From Nocardioides ochotonae (GTDB lineage Bacteria; Actinomycetota; Actinomycetes; Propionibacteriales; Nocardioidaceae), in assembly GCF_011420305.2 (NCBI RefSeq), contig NZ_CP061769.1, positions 3,955,001 to 4,019,000 on the forward strand: a stretch of 64,000 bases of DNA. The letters are read 5' to 3'. How positions within the stretch are numbered: the first letter of the stretch is position 1; the number at the start of each line of letters is the position of its first letter. This document shows, piece by piece, positions 18,316 through 25,250 of this stretch. The notes beneath the pieces were generated by a model. The model saw only the letters and a list, made by a program, of their open reading frames with translations, was not told the origin of the DNA and did no database searches. Made by a program: the position numbers and the translations under genes.

Positions 18316-19701
18316 TCAGCGTGCGAACGGCCCGGTGGAGGCCCGCCACACCTCGCCCAGGATCCGCGCCCCGGCCGCGCCACCGACGGGGCGCGGCGCG
18401 AAGGTCCCGGGGTCCATCACGTAGGGCACCAGGCGCATCGCCGCCAGCCGGTCGCCGAGGAACGTCGCCTCCAGCACGACCCCCTCCATCGTCTGGGTCA
18501 TGAAGTCCATGTCGAAGACGAGGTTGCCCAGCGAGTGCAGCACCGGCACCGCGGCGTCGGGACCCTCGACGACGTCGATGCCCTGCACCCAGTGCGGGTG
18601 GCCCCCGACCACCAGGTCGGCGCCGGCCGCGACGAGGGCACGGGACACCTCGCGCTGCACCGGCTCCGGCTCATGGGTGTACTGCGTGCCCCAGTGCGGC
18701 AGCACCACGACCACGTCGGCATGCCTCCCGGCGCGCCGCACCAGCCCGGTGACGTGCTCGAGGTCGGCACGGACCAGCGGGCCCGTGCGCGGCGGCATCC
18801 GCACCGAGAGCGCTCCCGGCCCGGACCGAGTGGCCCGCGGGGTCTCGCCGATCGCGTTGAAGCCCAGGAGCGCGAAGCGCACCCCGCCGCGCTCGACGTA
18901 CGCCGGGCGGCTCGCCGCCGCGAGATCGGCTCCGGCGCCGAACACCGCCAGCGGGCTGCGGTGCAGGGTGGCGACGGTGTCCAGGAGCGCGCCGGTGCCG
19001 TAGTCGCCGGCGTGGTTGTTGGCCAGGGAGACCGCGTCCAGGCCCGCGCGGCGAAGGTGTCCCACGAGCCCGGGGCCGGCGCCGAAGGAGTCCGACCCCT
19101 GCGTGGGGGCGCCCGCGGTCGACAGCGTGCTCTCCAGGTTGCCGACGACGAGGTCGGCGCGGTGCAGCCGGGGCGCCACCTGCGCCAGGGCGCGCGCCGG
19201 GTCCGGCACCCCGCGCACCAGCATCAGGTCGCCGACGACGGTGAGGTGGACCGCTCCGGGGGCCGTGCGCACCGGGTCGCTCCCGGCGACGAGCGCGGCG
19301 CGCACGGTCGGCCGCACCTGCGCCAGCGGCACCACCCCGAGCGCCCCCGGGTCCCGCTCGACGCGGTCCAGGGCGCGCGCAGCGTCGCGGGGGCCGACAC
19401 CACGGTGCACCGGGCGGCCCCGCCAGCGCAGCGGGGAGTCAGCCGGCACGGCCACCAGTCGACGGGCCTCGCGCGGTCGCAGCCGGAGCACGGGTGCCGT
19501 CGCATGGGTGACCACGACCAGCCGCTCGTCGGCGCGCGGGCGCAATCCGGTCCCGCCCTGGGGCTGATCCTGGGGCTGATCCTGGGGCTGGCCCCGGATC
19601 TGGTCCCGGGTCTGGTCCGGCGCCGGGACAGACGGGCCCGTGCCGGCGTCGCAGCCGGCCAGCACCAGGACGGCCGCCGCGAGCAGCGCCCGGCGGGACA
19701 T
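18316..19701 (-). CDS. CapA-family (PgsA-like) metallophosphatase lipoprotein
   Basis: A 461-residue lipoprotein (signal LLAAAVLVLAGC) with a CapA/PGA_cap domain. That domain has a calcineurin-like fold tied in Bacillus to poly-gamma-glutamate synthesis or export. Motifs: VVGDLMLVRGVPDP (metal site), ADLVVGNLESTLST, DAVSLANNHAGDYG, VVVLPHWGTQY and VVGGHPHWVQGIDVVEG, ending LHSLGNLVFDMDF. Between the signal and the domain lies an extra N-terminal region of about 140 residues, starting with a DQPQ repeat. The ATG has TAGGAT (19713-19708) six bases upstream, so it is probably leaderless. No capB/capC homologues are nearby, so a polyglutamate role is doubtful. Confidence 0.88.
   Translation of the reverse strand: MSRRALLAAAVLVLAGCDAGTGPSVPAPDQTRDQIRGQPQDQPQDQPQGGTGLRPRADERLVVVTHATAPVLRLRPREARRLVAVPADSPLRWRGRPVHRGVGPRDAARALDRVERDPGALGVVPLAQVRPTVRAALVAGSDPVRTAPGAVHLTVVGDLMLVRGVPDPARALAQVAPRLHRADLVVGNLESTLSTAGAPTQGSDSFGAGPGLVGHLRRAGLDAVSLANNHAGDYGTGALLDTVATLHRSPLAVFGAGADLAAASRPAYVERGGVRFALLGFNAIGETPRATRSGPGALSVRMPPRTGPLVRADLEHVTGLVRRAGRHADVVVVLPHWGTQYTHEPEPVQREVSRALVAAGADLVVGGHPHWVQGIDVVEGPDAAVPVLHSLGNLVFDMDFMTQTMEGVVLEATFLGDRLAAMRLVPYVMDPGTFAPRPVGGAAGARILGEVWRASTGPFAR
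19558..19593 (-). repeat. 12-bp x3 repeat encoding DQPQ units
   Basis: Two identical copies of CTGGGGCTGATC, then a third with two changed bases, encode DQPQ repeats in the linker after the lipobox of the CapA-like protein. A similar 12-bp x3 repeat occurs in the next gene upstream. Confidence 0.9.
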
Positions 19702-19710
19702 GGCGTGATC

Positions 19711-20196
19711 CTAGGGCCGCGCGGCGCTGCGGCGCTGCAGCTCGAGGGCCACGTCGACGGCCCCGACCCGGGGCAGCCGCTCGACCTCCGCGAGCGGGTG
19801 CCAGCGCGCCTCGTCGGTGCTGCCGTCCAGCTCGGCCGTGAGCTCGCCGCCGATGACCCGCGCGGCATAGAGCACCCGCACCGCCTTGAGCGGACGCCCT
19901 TCGCCCTTGAGCCGGCGCGACGCGGGGATCACCCCGGTGTCGACGCCGAGGAGGCCGATCAGCTCCACGTCGTACCCGGTCTCCTCGCGCACCTCGCGGA
20001 CCACGCCCTGCTCGGGGGTCTCGTGCAGGTCGACGCCACCGCCGGGCAGGGTCCAGCGCTTCTGGGCGGGCTCGTTCCACAGCGCGAGCAACACCCGCTC
20101 CTGCTCGTCGAGCACGACGGCGTACGCCGCCAGCCGCGTGTCGTAGGGGGCGCCGGGCTGGTCGGCGGGCTGGTCGGCAGGCTGGTCGGTGCTCAC
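19711..20196 (-). CDS. Nudix hydrolase
   Basis: A 161-residue Nudix protein. The box is GGGVDLHETPEQGVVREVREETG (GX5EX7REUXEEXG), starting near residue 52, so the enzyme should hydrolyse a nucleoside diphosphate linked to another group. The N-terminal 20 residues are three ADQP repeats. The core follows with AYAVVLDEQERVLLALWNEP, and a C-terminal ELDGSTDEARWHPL segment is typical of MutT-like members. The GTG start at 20196 lies six bases after GACAAT (20208-20203), the leaderless pattern. Upstream ATGs would extend into the promoter. Its stop region supplies the -10 box of the CapA-like gene. Confidence 0.9.
   Translation of the reverse strand: MSTDQPADQPADQPGAPYDTRLAAYAVVLDEQERVLLALWNEPAQKRWTLPGGGVDLHETPEQGVVREVREETGYDVELIGLLGVDTGVIPASRRLKGEGRPLKAVRVLYAARVIGGELTAELDGSTDEARWHPLAEVERLPRVGAVDVALELQRRSAARP
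20155..20190 (-). repeat. 12-bp x3 repeat encoding ADQP units
   Basis: Two copies of GGGCTGGTCGGC and a third with two differences encode (ADQP)3 at the N-terminus of the Nudix protein. Period and phase match the DQPQ repeat in the adjacent CapA-like gene. Confidence 0.9.
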
Positions 20197-20227
20197 GTGA
20201 GCATTGTCGCGGACGCCGGTTCCGGGG

Positions 20228-20252
20228 AATGCCCGACGAAGCCTCGGGCATT
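20228..20252. promoter_or_regulatory. 9-7-9 palindrome before the aldo-keto reductase
   Basis: AATGCCCGA, 7 bases, TCGGGCATT is a perfect inverted repeat. It lies in the 64-base divergent region between the Nudix and aldo-keto reductase starts, ending 8 bases before the latter's ATG. This position suits a repressor operator; a hairpin in the RNA is the alternative. Confidence 0.55.
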
Positions 20253-20260
20253 GGACATTC

Positions 20261-21109
20261 ATGACCGTTCCGAGCATCACCCTGAACGACCAGACCACCA
20301 TCCCGCAGCTGGGCTTCGGCACCTACCAGGTGCCGCCGGAGCAGACCGCCGAGACGGTGGCCGCCGCCCTCGAGGTCGGCTACCGCCACATCGACACCGC
20401 GCAGATGTACGGCAACGAGCGCGGCGTCGGTGAGGCCGTGCGCGCCTCCGGCATCCCCCGCGACGAGCTCTACCTCACCAGCAAGCTGCACAACCACGTA
20501 CACCGTCCCGACGACGCGAAGCGCGCCTTCGACGAGACGCTGAACGCCCTGGGCGTCGACCGGCTGGACCTGTTCCTGATCCACTGGCCGCTGCCGACCC
20601 GCTACGACGGCGACTACGTCTCCACCTGGCGCGCACTCACCGAGCTGCTCGCCGACGGCCGGGTGACCTCGGTCGGCGTCTCGAACTTCCAGCCCGAACA
20701 CCTCGACCGGATCGTGGCGGAGACCGGCGTCGTGCCGGCGGTGAACCAGATCGAGGTGCACCCCTACTTCACCAACGAGGCCGCCCGCGCCGCGTCGATC
20801 CGCCACGGCGCGGAGGTCGAGGCGTGGTCCCCGATCGCCCAGGGCCAGGTGCTCGCCGACCCGGTGATCAACCGGATCGCCCAGGCCCACGAGCGCACGC
20901 CCGCCCAGGTCACGCTGCGCTGGCACATCGAGCGCGGCGACATCGTCTTCCCCAAGTCGATGAGCCCGGAGCGGATGCGGGAGAACTTCGAGATCTTCGA
21001 CTTCACCCTCACCGCCGACGAGGTCGCCGAGATCGCGGCCCTCGACCGCGGCGCCGAGGGTCGCACCGGCCCGGACCCGGACACCTTCGACTGGGTGCCC
21101 GAGGCCTGA
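20261..21109 (+). CDS. Aldo-keto reductase
   Basis: A 282-residue (beta/alpha)8 NADPH-dependent aldo-keto reductase of the AKR5-like group (2,5-diketo-gluconate reductase type). Family marks: LGFGTYQVPPEQT, GYRHIDTAQMYGNERGVG (catalytic Asp and Tyr), LTSKLHNHVHRPDD (Lys of the tetrad), LIHWPLP (His), SVGVSNFQPEHL, NQIEVHPYF and the NADP loop IVFPKSMSPERMRENFEIF. It would reduce aldehydes or ketones in the cytosol. No ribosome site is evident before the ATG. The palindrome at 20228-20252 may regulate it. Convergent with the MarR gene 21 bases downstream. Confidence 0.93.
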   Translation: MTVPSITLNDQTTIPQLGFGTYQVPPEQTAETVAAALEVGYRHIDTAQMYGNERGVGEAVRASGIPRDELYLTSKLHNHVHRPDDAKRAFDETLNALGVDRLDLFLIHWPLPTRYDGDYVSTWRALTELLADGRVTSVGVSNFQPEHLDRIVAETGVVPAVNQIEVHPYFTNEAARAASIRHGAEVEAWSPIAQGQVLADPVINRIAQAHERTPAQVTLRWHIERGDIVFPKSMSPERMRENFEIFDFTLTADEVAEIAALDRGAEGRTGPDPDTFDWVPEA

Positions 21110-21130
21110 GCCAGACCGACTGAAGAACGA

Positions 21131-21637
21131 TCAGGCGTCCAGCGCCCGGCCCCACACCTGGAGCAGATGTGCGAGCCGGGCGCGGTCGTCCGGCTCGAGC
21201 ATCTCGACCAGCCGGTGCTCGTTGGCGAGGTGGGCCGTCATCGCCCGGTCGATCAGCGCCCGACCGTCCTCGGTCAGCGCGACCACCCGGCCGCGGCCGT
21301 CGGTGTCGCTGGCCCGCCGGGTGACCCAGCCGCGCGCCTCGCAGCGATCGATGCGCTTGCTCGCGGCACCCGAGGTCACCATCGTCCCCGCGGCGACCTC
21401 CGAGGGCGTGAGCTCGTACGGCGCCCCGGAGCGCCGCAGGGTCGCCAGCACGTCGAACTCGCCCTCCCCGAGGCCGTGCGCGGCGTAGACCTGCACCAGC
21501 TCCTCGGTGAGCCGCATCGCCACCCGGTGCAGGCGGCCGATGACACCGATCGGCGACGGGTCGAGGTCGGGTCGCTCGCGCGACCACTGGGCCATGACCC
21601 GGGCAACGTGGTCGGGCTCACGGCGATCAGGTGTCAT
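21131..21637 (-). CDS. MarR-family regulator of the adjacent EamA transporter
   Basis: A 168-residue winged-helix dimer. Dimer helices flank the DNA-binding part: GEFDVLATLRRSG, LTPSEVAAGTMVTSGAASKR (recognition helix), wing TRRASDTDGRGRVVALTEDG. I chose the ATG at 21637, since TAGATT (21650-21645) lies 7 bases upstream, the leaderless layout. Longer starts would read through the promoter and operator. Divergent from the EamA gene, with a 19-bp palindrome between them, so it probably represses both and responds to a small molecule that the transporter exports. Confidence 0.9.
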   Translation of the reverse strand: MTPDRREPDHVARVMAQWSRERPDLDPSPIGVIGRLHRVAMRLTEELVQVYAAHGLGEGEFDVLATLRRSGAPYELTPSEVAAGTMVTSGAASKRIDRCEARGWVTRRASDTDGRGRVVALTEDGRALIDRAMTAHLANEHRLVEMLEPDDRARLAHLLQVWGRALDA

Positions 21638-21658
21638 GGGCGGGAATCTATCTGACAC

Positions 21659-21677
21659 GGAAAGCATTATGCCTTCC
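21659..21677. promoter_or_regulatory. MarR operator overlapping the EamA -10
   Basis: GGAAAGCATTATGCCTTCC is a 19-bp palindrome with one mismatched pair around a central T. It covers the EamA gene's -10 CATTAT (21665-21670) and the -35 region of the divergent MarR gene, so one bound dimer could shut both promoters. Confidence 0.75.
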
Positions 21678-22616
21678 ATGGAAAGCAAGCGGCAGGTCCT
21701 CGCCGTGACCGCGATCGCCCCCGTGGCGTGGGGGTCCGGCTACTACGTCGCCGACGCCTACCTCCCGGCGGACCGGCCGCTGTTCAGCGCCACGGTCCGC
21801 GCGCTCCCGTTCGGCCTGCTGGTGCTCGCCCTGCGACCGCGGCTGCCGCAGGGCAGCTGGTGGTGGCGTGCGGGGGTCCTGGGCGTGCTCAACATCGCGG
21901 CGTTCTTCGTGCTGTTCTTCGTCGCCGCGGCGCGGCTTCCCAGCGGTCTGGCCGCCACGCTGACCGCCACCGCGCCCATCGCGATCATGCTGCTGGCCTG
22001 GGGTCTGGTCCGCGAGCGCCCGCACCCCGCCTCCCTGTTCGGCGCCGTCCTCGGGGCGGTCGGCGTGGCGCTGCTGGTGCTGCGCGGGAACGGCGGCGTG
22101 GACTGGGTGGGCGTGGCGGCCGCCCTCGGCGCGGTCGCGCTGTCGTCGGTCGGGTTCGTACTGGTCAAGCGGTGGCGCTCCCCGGTGGACATGCTCACCA
22201 TGACCGGCTGGCAGCTGGTGCTGGGTGGTCTGGTCCTGCTGCCGGTGGCGCTGCTGGTCGAGGGCCCTCCGCCGGCCCTCGACGGCGGCGCGATCGGCGG
22301 CTACCTCTACCTCGGCATCGTCGGCACGGTCGTCGCCTACGCGGTCTGGTTCCGCGGGCTGCGCGAGCTCCCTGCGGCCGCCGTGTCGCTGGTCGGGCTG
22401 CTCAATCCGGTCGCCGGCACCGTCGTGGGGGTGGCGCTGGCCGGCGAGCTCTTCGGCCCGACCCACGCACTCGGGATGCTGCTGGTGCTCCTCGGCGTAC
22501 TGACCGGTCAGCCGGCGGTCATCGCCGCCGTACGCCGGCACCTCGCCGGGCCGGGGGCAGAGCCGGCGCCGTCGCAGCCGGCGGACGAGCAGCGCAGGGC
22601 CCGGGCGCTGGTCTGA
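21678..22616 (+). CDS. EamA-family (DMT) exporter
   Basis: A 312-residue transporter with ten predicted membrane helices in two EamA repeats of five. The first repeat starts VLAVTAIAPVAWGSGYYVAD and includes LPSGLAATLTATAPIAIMLLAW; the second starts near residue 150 and includes LGIVGTVVAYAVWFRGLREL with PAAAVSLVGLLNPVAGTVVG. Such proteins export amino acids, metabolites or drugs; the substrate is unknown. The ATG at 21678 sits 7 bases after CATTAT, so the mRNA is probably leaderless; the ATG at 21669 lies inside the -10. The divergent MarR gene is the likely regulator. Convergent end with the next gene, 6 bases apart. Confidence 0.9.
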   Translation: MESKRQVLAVTAIAPVAWGSGYYVADAYLPADRPLFSATVRALPFGLLVLALRPRLPQGSWWWRAGVLGVLNIAAFFVLFFVAAARLPSGLAATLTATAPIAIMLLAWGLVRERPHPASLFGAVLGAVGVALLVLRGNGGVDWVGVAAALGAVALSSVGFVLVKRWRSPVDMLTMTGWQLVLGGLVLLPVALLVEGPPPALDGGAIGGYLYLGIVGTVVAYAVWFRGLRELPAAAVSLVGLLNPVAGTVVGVALAGELFGPTHALGMLLVLLGVLTGQPAVIAAVRRHLAGPGAEPAPSQPADEQRRARALV

Positions 22617-22622
22617 GGCGAC

Positions 22623-23180
22623 TCAGCCGACGCGGACCTTGACCTCGTTGGACAGCTCGCCGTTGCTGGTGTCGCGCACCCGGAAGCGGTTCTCGCCGCT
22701 CTGGCCGGTCTGGACGTAGGTGGAGAACGTGCCGTCGCTGACGGAGGCGGTCACCGGGAAGTCGGTCCAGCCGCCGTCGACGAACCGCTCGACCTGGAGG
22801 ATCGCGCCCTCGCCGTCGGGGTAGACCCCGGTGAGGTCGATCTGCTCCATCGCCGCCACCGAGCTCTGCACGCTCTGCAGGGTGATGCCCTTCTCGGCCT
22901 TCTCCGACTCGCTCGGGCTCGCGCTCGCGGAGCCCTCGGAGGTCTCCTCGTCGCCCGGCGCCAGCGTGATCTGCGGTCCCGAGTCGTCGGTGGTGCGCAC
23001 CGGCTTGGGGATGTACATCGACTGCTGGGAGCCGGCCGTGCCGCCGTCCTCGTCACCGCCGATGCCGAGCAGCCGGATGCCGAACAGGGCGACCAGCCCG
23101 ATCACGACCCCCACCACGACGCCGACGCCCGCGAGCGCGAGCAGTCCCGCCACGACAGGGCGGTCTTCGTTCTGGGCCAC
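22623..23180 (-). CDS. Single-pass membrane-anchored protein of unknown function
   Basis: A 185-residue protein with one N-terminal helix (VVAGLLALAGVGVVVGVVIGLVALFG) and a short cytosolic lead, so the rest is extracellular. After a Ser/Glu-rich acidic spacer (residues 75-95) the C-terminal 90 residues alternate hydrophobic and polar in a beta-sandwich pattern, with repeated phrases such as VERFVDGGWTDFPVT and GENRFRVRDTSNGELSNEV. That resembles the Ig-like or fibronectin-type modules used for binding in envelope proteins. The start codon is GTG with GGGAG ten bases upstream. No enzyme motif seen. Confidence 0.7.
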   Translation of the reverse strand: MAQNEDRPVVAGLLALAGVGVVVGVVIGLVALFGIRLLGIGGDEDGGTAGSQQSMYIPKPVRTTDDSGPQITLAPGDEETSEGSASASPSESEKAEKGITLQSVQSSVAAMEQIDLTGVYPDGEGAILQVERFVDGGWTDFPVTASVSDGTFSTYVQTGQSGENRFRVRDTSNGELSNEVKVRVG

Positions 23181-23298
23181 GATGTCGTCACTCCCGGAGG
23201 TGGTCGGCGCTGAGCGGCCCTACGGTGGCCGTCCGGGCCATTGTCGTGGACAGGGGCAAGCCGCACCACTCTGGGCCTCATCAGGGGCCCATCAGGGC

Positions 23299-23802
23299 TC
23301 AGCGGGGCTCGAGCACCACCACCGGGATCTCCCGGTCGGTCCAGCGGGCGTACTTCTCGAAGTCGGCGTAGAGGTCGACCAGCCGCGGCCACAGCGCGGC
23401 GCGCTCCTCGGGCCCGGCGACCCGCGCGTGCACCCGGCGTGCCTCCCGGGGCAGGTGGACGGTGGTGTCGGGAGAGGCGAGCAGGTTGCGGTACCACTGC
23501 GGGTGGTGCGGCAGCCCGCCCTGCGAGCCCACCACGACCAGCCGCTCCTCGGCCCCGGACCCGTCGCGCAGGTAGAGCAGCGGGGTCGTGAACCGGGTCC
23601 CGGACTTGCGCCCGACGTGGTCGAGCAGCAGCGTCGGCACCGGCTTGCGCCACCCGGCGCCCACGCGCCACATGTTGCCGACCCGGCCGCCGGTGAGCCG
23701 GAAGACGCGCACCTGCACCCGCGACATCAGCTTGATCGCGCGCACCGCCCACGGGGAGTCCAGCCCGGCCGGGCGCTCCTCGGGCATGTCCATCAGCCCC
23801 AT
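23299..23802 (-). CDS. Deazaflavin (F420)-dependent nitroreductase-family protein
   Basis: A 167-residue split-barrel protein of the Ddn-like family (nitroreductase/cation-tolerant, PF04075). Typical elements: PVPTLLLDHVGRKSGTRFTT (cofactor-phosphate contacts), LYLRDGSGAEERLVVVGSQG, then HHPQWYRNLLASPDTTVHL and ARVAGPEERAALWPRLVDLY. It should bind F420 and reduce an unsaturated or quinone-like substrate at the membrane face. The start overlaps the stop of the NTF2-like gene (TGATG), so the two form an operon transcribed away from the LLM gene cluster under the same divergent promoter region with the KstR-like site. Confidence 0.9.
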   Translation of the reverse strand: MGLMDMPEERPAGLDSPWAVRAIKLMSRVQVRVFRLTGGRVGNMWRVGAGWRKPVPTLLLDHVGRKSGTRFTTPLLYLRDGSGAEERLVVVGSQGGLPHHPQWYRNLLASPDTTVHLPREARRVHARVAGPEERAALWPRLVDLYADFEKYARWTDREIPVVVLEPR

Positions 23803-24272
23803 CAGAGCGCCGCCCTGGTCTCGCGCTTCCAGACCAGCTCCTCGTGCAGCCGCCGGCTGCGCCAGCCGTCGGGGGTCCGCACCATCCGGTGGTGGTAGAT
23901 CCCGCCGTACTCCAGGATCTTGGCGCCCGGGCCCTCGCCCACCGGCATCGGGTTGTGGAAGTACGCCGTGACCTGCGCGGCGTCGCGGTCGCCGTCCGGC
24001 GCGAGCTCGACCATCACCTGGTGCAGGGAGTGCATGCGGCGTGGGAAGAACGCCGGCAGCACCTCGGCCAGCCACGCCTTGACCACCGGGTAGCGGTCGG
24101 CGATGCCGCCGGTCTCGGTGTAGTCGATCTCGGCGTCGGGGGTGAACACCGTGTCCAGCAGGTCCCAGCGGTCGTCGGCGTCGACGGCCTGGGTGTAGCG
24201 GTGCAGCACCTCGGTGATCTCCGCCCGGTCGCACAGGTCGCGCAGGCGCGGGTCGGTCTGGTTCGAGTCCAC
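23802..24272 (-). CDS. SnoaL/NTF2-like protein
   Basis: A 156-residue cone-shaped alpha+beta barrel protein of the SnoaL-like group. Marks: CDRAEITEVLHRYTQAVDADDRWDLLDTVFTPDAEIDYTETGG at the N-terminus (the hallmark stretch), then VELAPDGDRDAAQVTAYFHN and GGIYHHRMVRTPDGWRSRRL. Members act as isomerases, hydratases or carriers in polyketide and steroid pathways, or have no known activity. The start is a GTG 7 bases after CACAGT (24285-24280), so it is probably leaderless. Its -35 lies within the KstR-like operator at 24295-24308. Confidence 0.88.
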   Translation of the reverse strand: MDSNQTDPRLRDLCDRAEITEVLHRYTQAVDADDRWDLLDTVFTPDAEIDYTETGGIADRYPVVKAWLAEVLPAFFPRRMHSLHQVMVELAPDGDRDAAQVTAYFHNPMPVGEGPGAKILEYGGIYHHRMVRTPDGWRSRRLHEELVWKRETRAAL

Positions 24273-24294
24273 GGGACGAACTGTGGCACAGAGG

Positions 24295-24308
24295 TGGAAC
24301 GCGTTCTA
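24295..24308. promoter_or_regulatory. KstR-like operator in a divergent promoter
   Basis: TGGAACGCGTTCTA fits the 14-bp KstR consensus TNNAACNNGTTNNA of mycobacterial and rhodococcal steroid regulons, with a perfect GAACGCGTTC core. It overlaps the -35 of the leftward NTF2-like gene and lies against the rightward -10 candidate TATGTT (24307-24312). A TetR-type repressor bound here would control both operons. No TetR gene sits next to it. Confidence 0.75.
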
Positions 24309-24371
24309 TGTTTCGTCCAACGCGCCGTCCCGGGCATCGGGGCCGACGTCGAGGACGACACGAGGAGAGCA

Positions 24372-25250
24372 ATGCGGTTCACCTACGCCGAGGCCATGAC
24401 CCGGGCCGAGAACTACGCCCCACTGGCCCAGGCCGCGGAGGCGGCCGGCTACACGAGCATGACCATCGCCGACAGCTTGGTCTACCCGCGCGAGTCGGAC
24501 TCGACCTACCCCTACACCGACACCGGCGACCGCGAGTTCCTCGAGGGCAAGGACTTCATCGAGGCGATGATCCTGTGCGCCCACCTGTTCGCGGTGACCA
24601 GCACGCTGCGGCTGACCCCGTTCGTGCTCAAGCTCCCGGTGCGCCCGCCTGTGCTGGTCGCCAAGCAGGCCGCCTCGCTGGCCTACCTGTCCGGCAACCG
24701 CCTCGGCCTCGGGGTCGGCCTCTCGCCGTGGCCCGAGGACTTCGTGGCGATGGGGGTGCCGTGGGCCAAGCGCGGCAAGCGGATGGACGAGTGCCTCGAC
24801 ATCGTGCGTGGCCTGACCAGCGGCGAGTTCTTCGGCTACGAGGGCGAGTTCCACTCCTTCGCGCCGGTGCAGCAGTGCCCGGCGCCGACCGAGCCGATCC
24901 CGCTGCTGGTGGGCGGGCACGCGGACGCCGCGCTGCGCCGCGCCGTACGCAAGGGCGACGGGTGGATGCACGCCGGCGGCGACGGCGAGGAGCTGGACCG
25001 GATGCTCGCCCGGCTGCGCGAGATCCGCGCCGAGGAGGGTGACACCCGCGAGAACTTCGAGGTGCACGTGATCTCCGCCGACGCCTACACCCCCGACGGC
25101 ATCAAGCGCCTCGAGGACAAGGGCGTCACCGACTGCATCGTGGGCTTCCGGGTGCCCTACATCATCGGCCCGGACACCGAGCCGGTCGAGAAGAAGGTCG
25201 AGGCGCTCGAGCGGTTCGCCGAGCGCGTGATCGCGAAGGTCAACCCGTGA
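24372..25250 (+). CDS. LLM-class F420-dependent oxidoreductase
   Basis: A 292-residue luciferase-like TIM-barrel enzyme, expected to use coenzyme F420 for hydride transfer. Seen: YTSMTIADSLVYPRES near residue 27, RLTPFVLKLPVRPPVLVAKQ (substrate and cofactor loop), SGNRLGLGVGLSPWPEDF, then VQQCPAPTEPIPLLVGGHAD and AALRRAVRKGDGWMHAGGDG, all usual in LLM proteins. The RBS is GAGGAGAGCA before the ATG. It is the first gene of a four-gene operon with overlapping ends (24372-28469), under the KstR-like site. Proteins of this type in steroid clusters are of unknown substrate. Confidence 0.92.
   Translation: MRFTYAEAMTRAENYAPLAQAAEAAGYTSMTIADSLVYPRESDSTYPYTDTGDREFLEGKDFIEAMILCAHLFAVTSTLRLTPFVLKLPVRPPVLVAKQAASLAYLSGNRLGLGVGLSPWPEDFVAMGVPWAKRGKRMDECLDIVRGLTSGEFFGYEGEFHSFAPVQQCPAPTEPIPLLVGGHADAALRRAVRKGDGWMHAGGDGEELDRMLARLREIRAEEGDTRENFEVHVISADAYTPDGIKRLEDKGVTDCIVGFRVPYIIGPDTEPVEKKVEALERFAERVIAKVNP

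Noticed and set aside
18316..19701. Poly-gamma-glutamate capsule locus
   Set aside because: Only a CapA-like gene is present; no capB/capC or pgs genes nearby, and many CapA homologues are not capsule genes.
24258..24272. GGTTCGAGTCCAC resembling a tRNA T-arm
   Set aside because: It encodes the first codons of the NTF2-like protein on the minus strand (start, Asp-Ser-Asn-Gln), and no acceptor or anticodon stems surround it.
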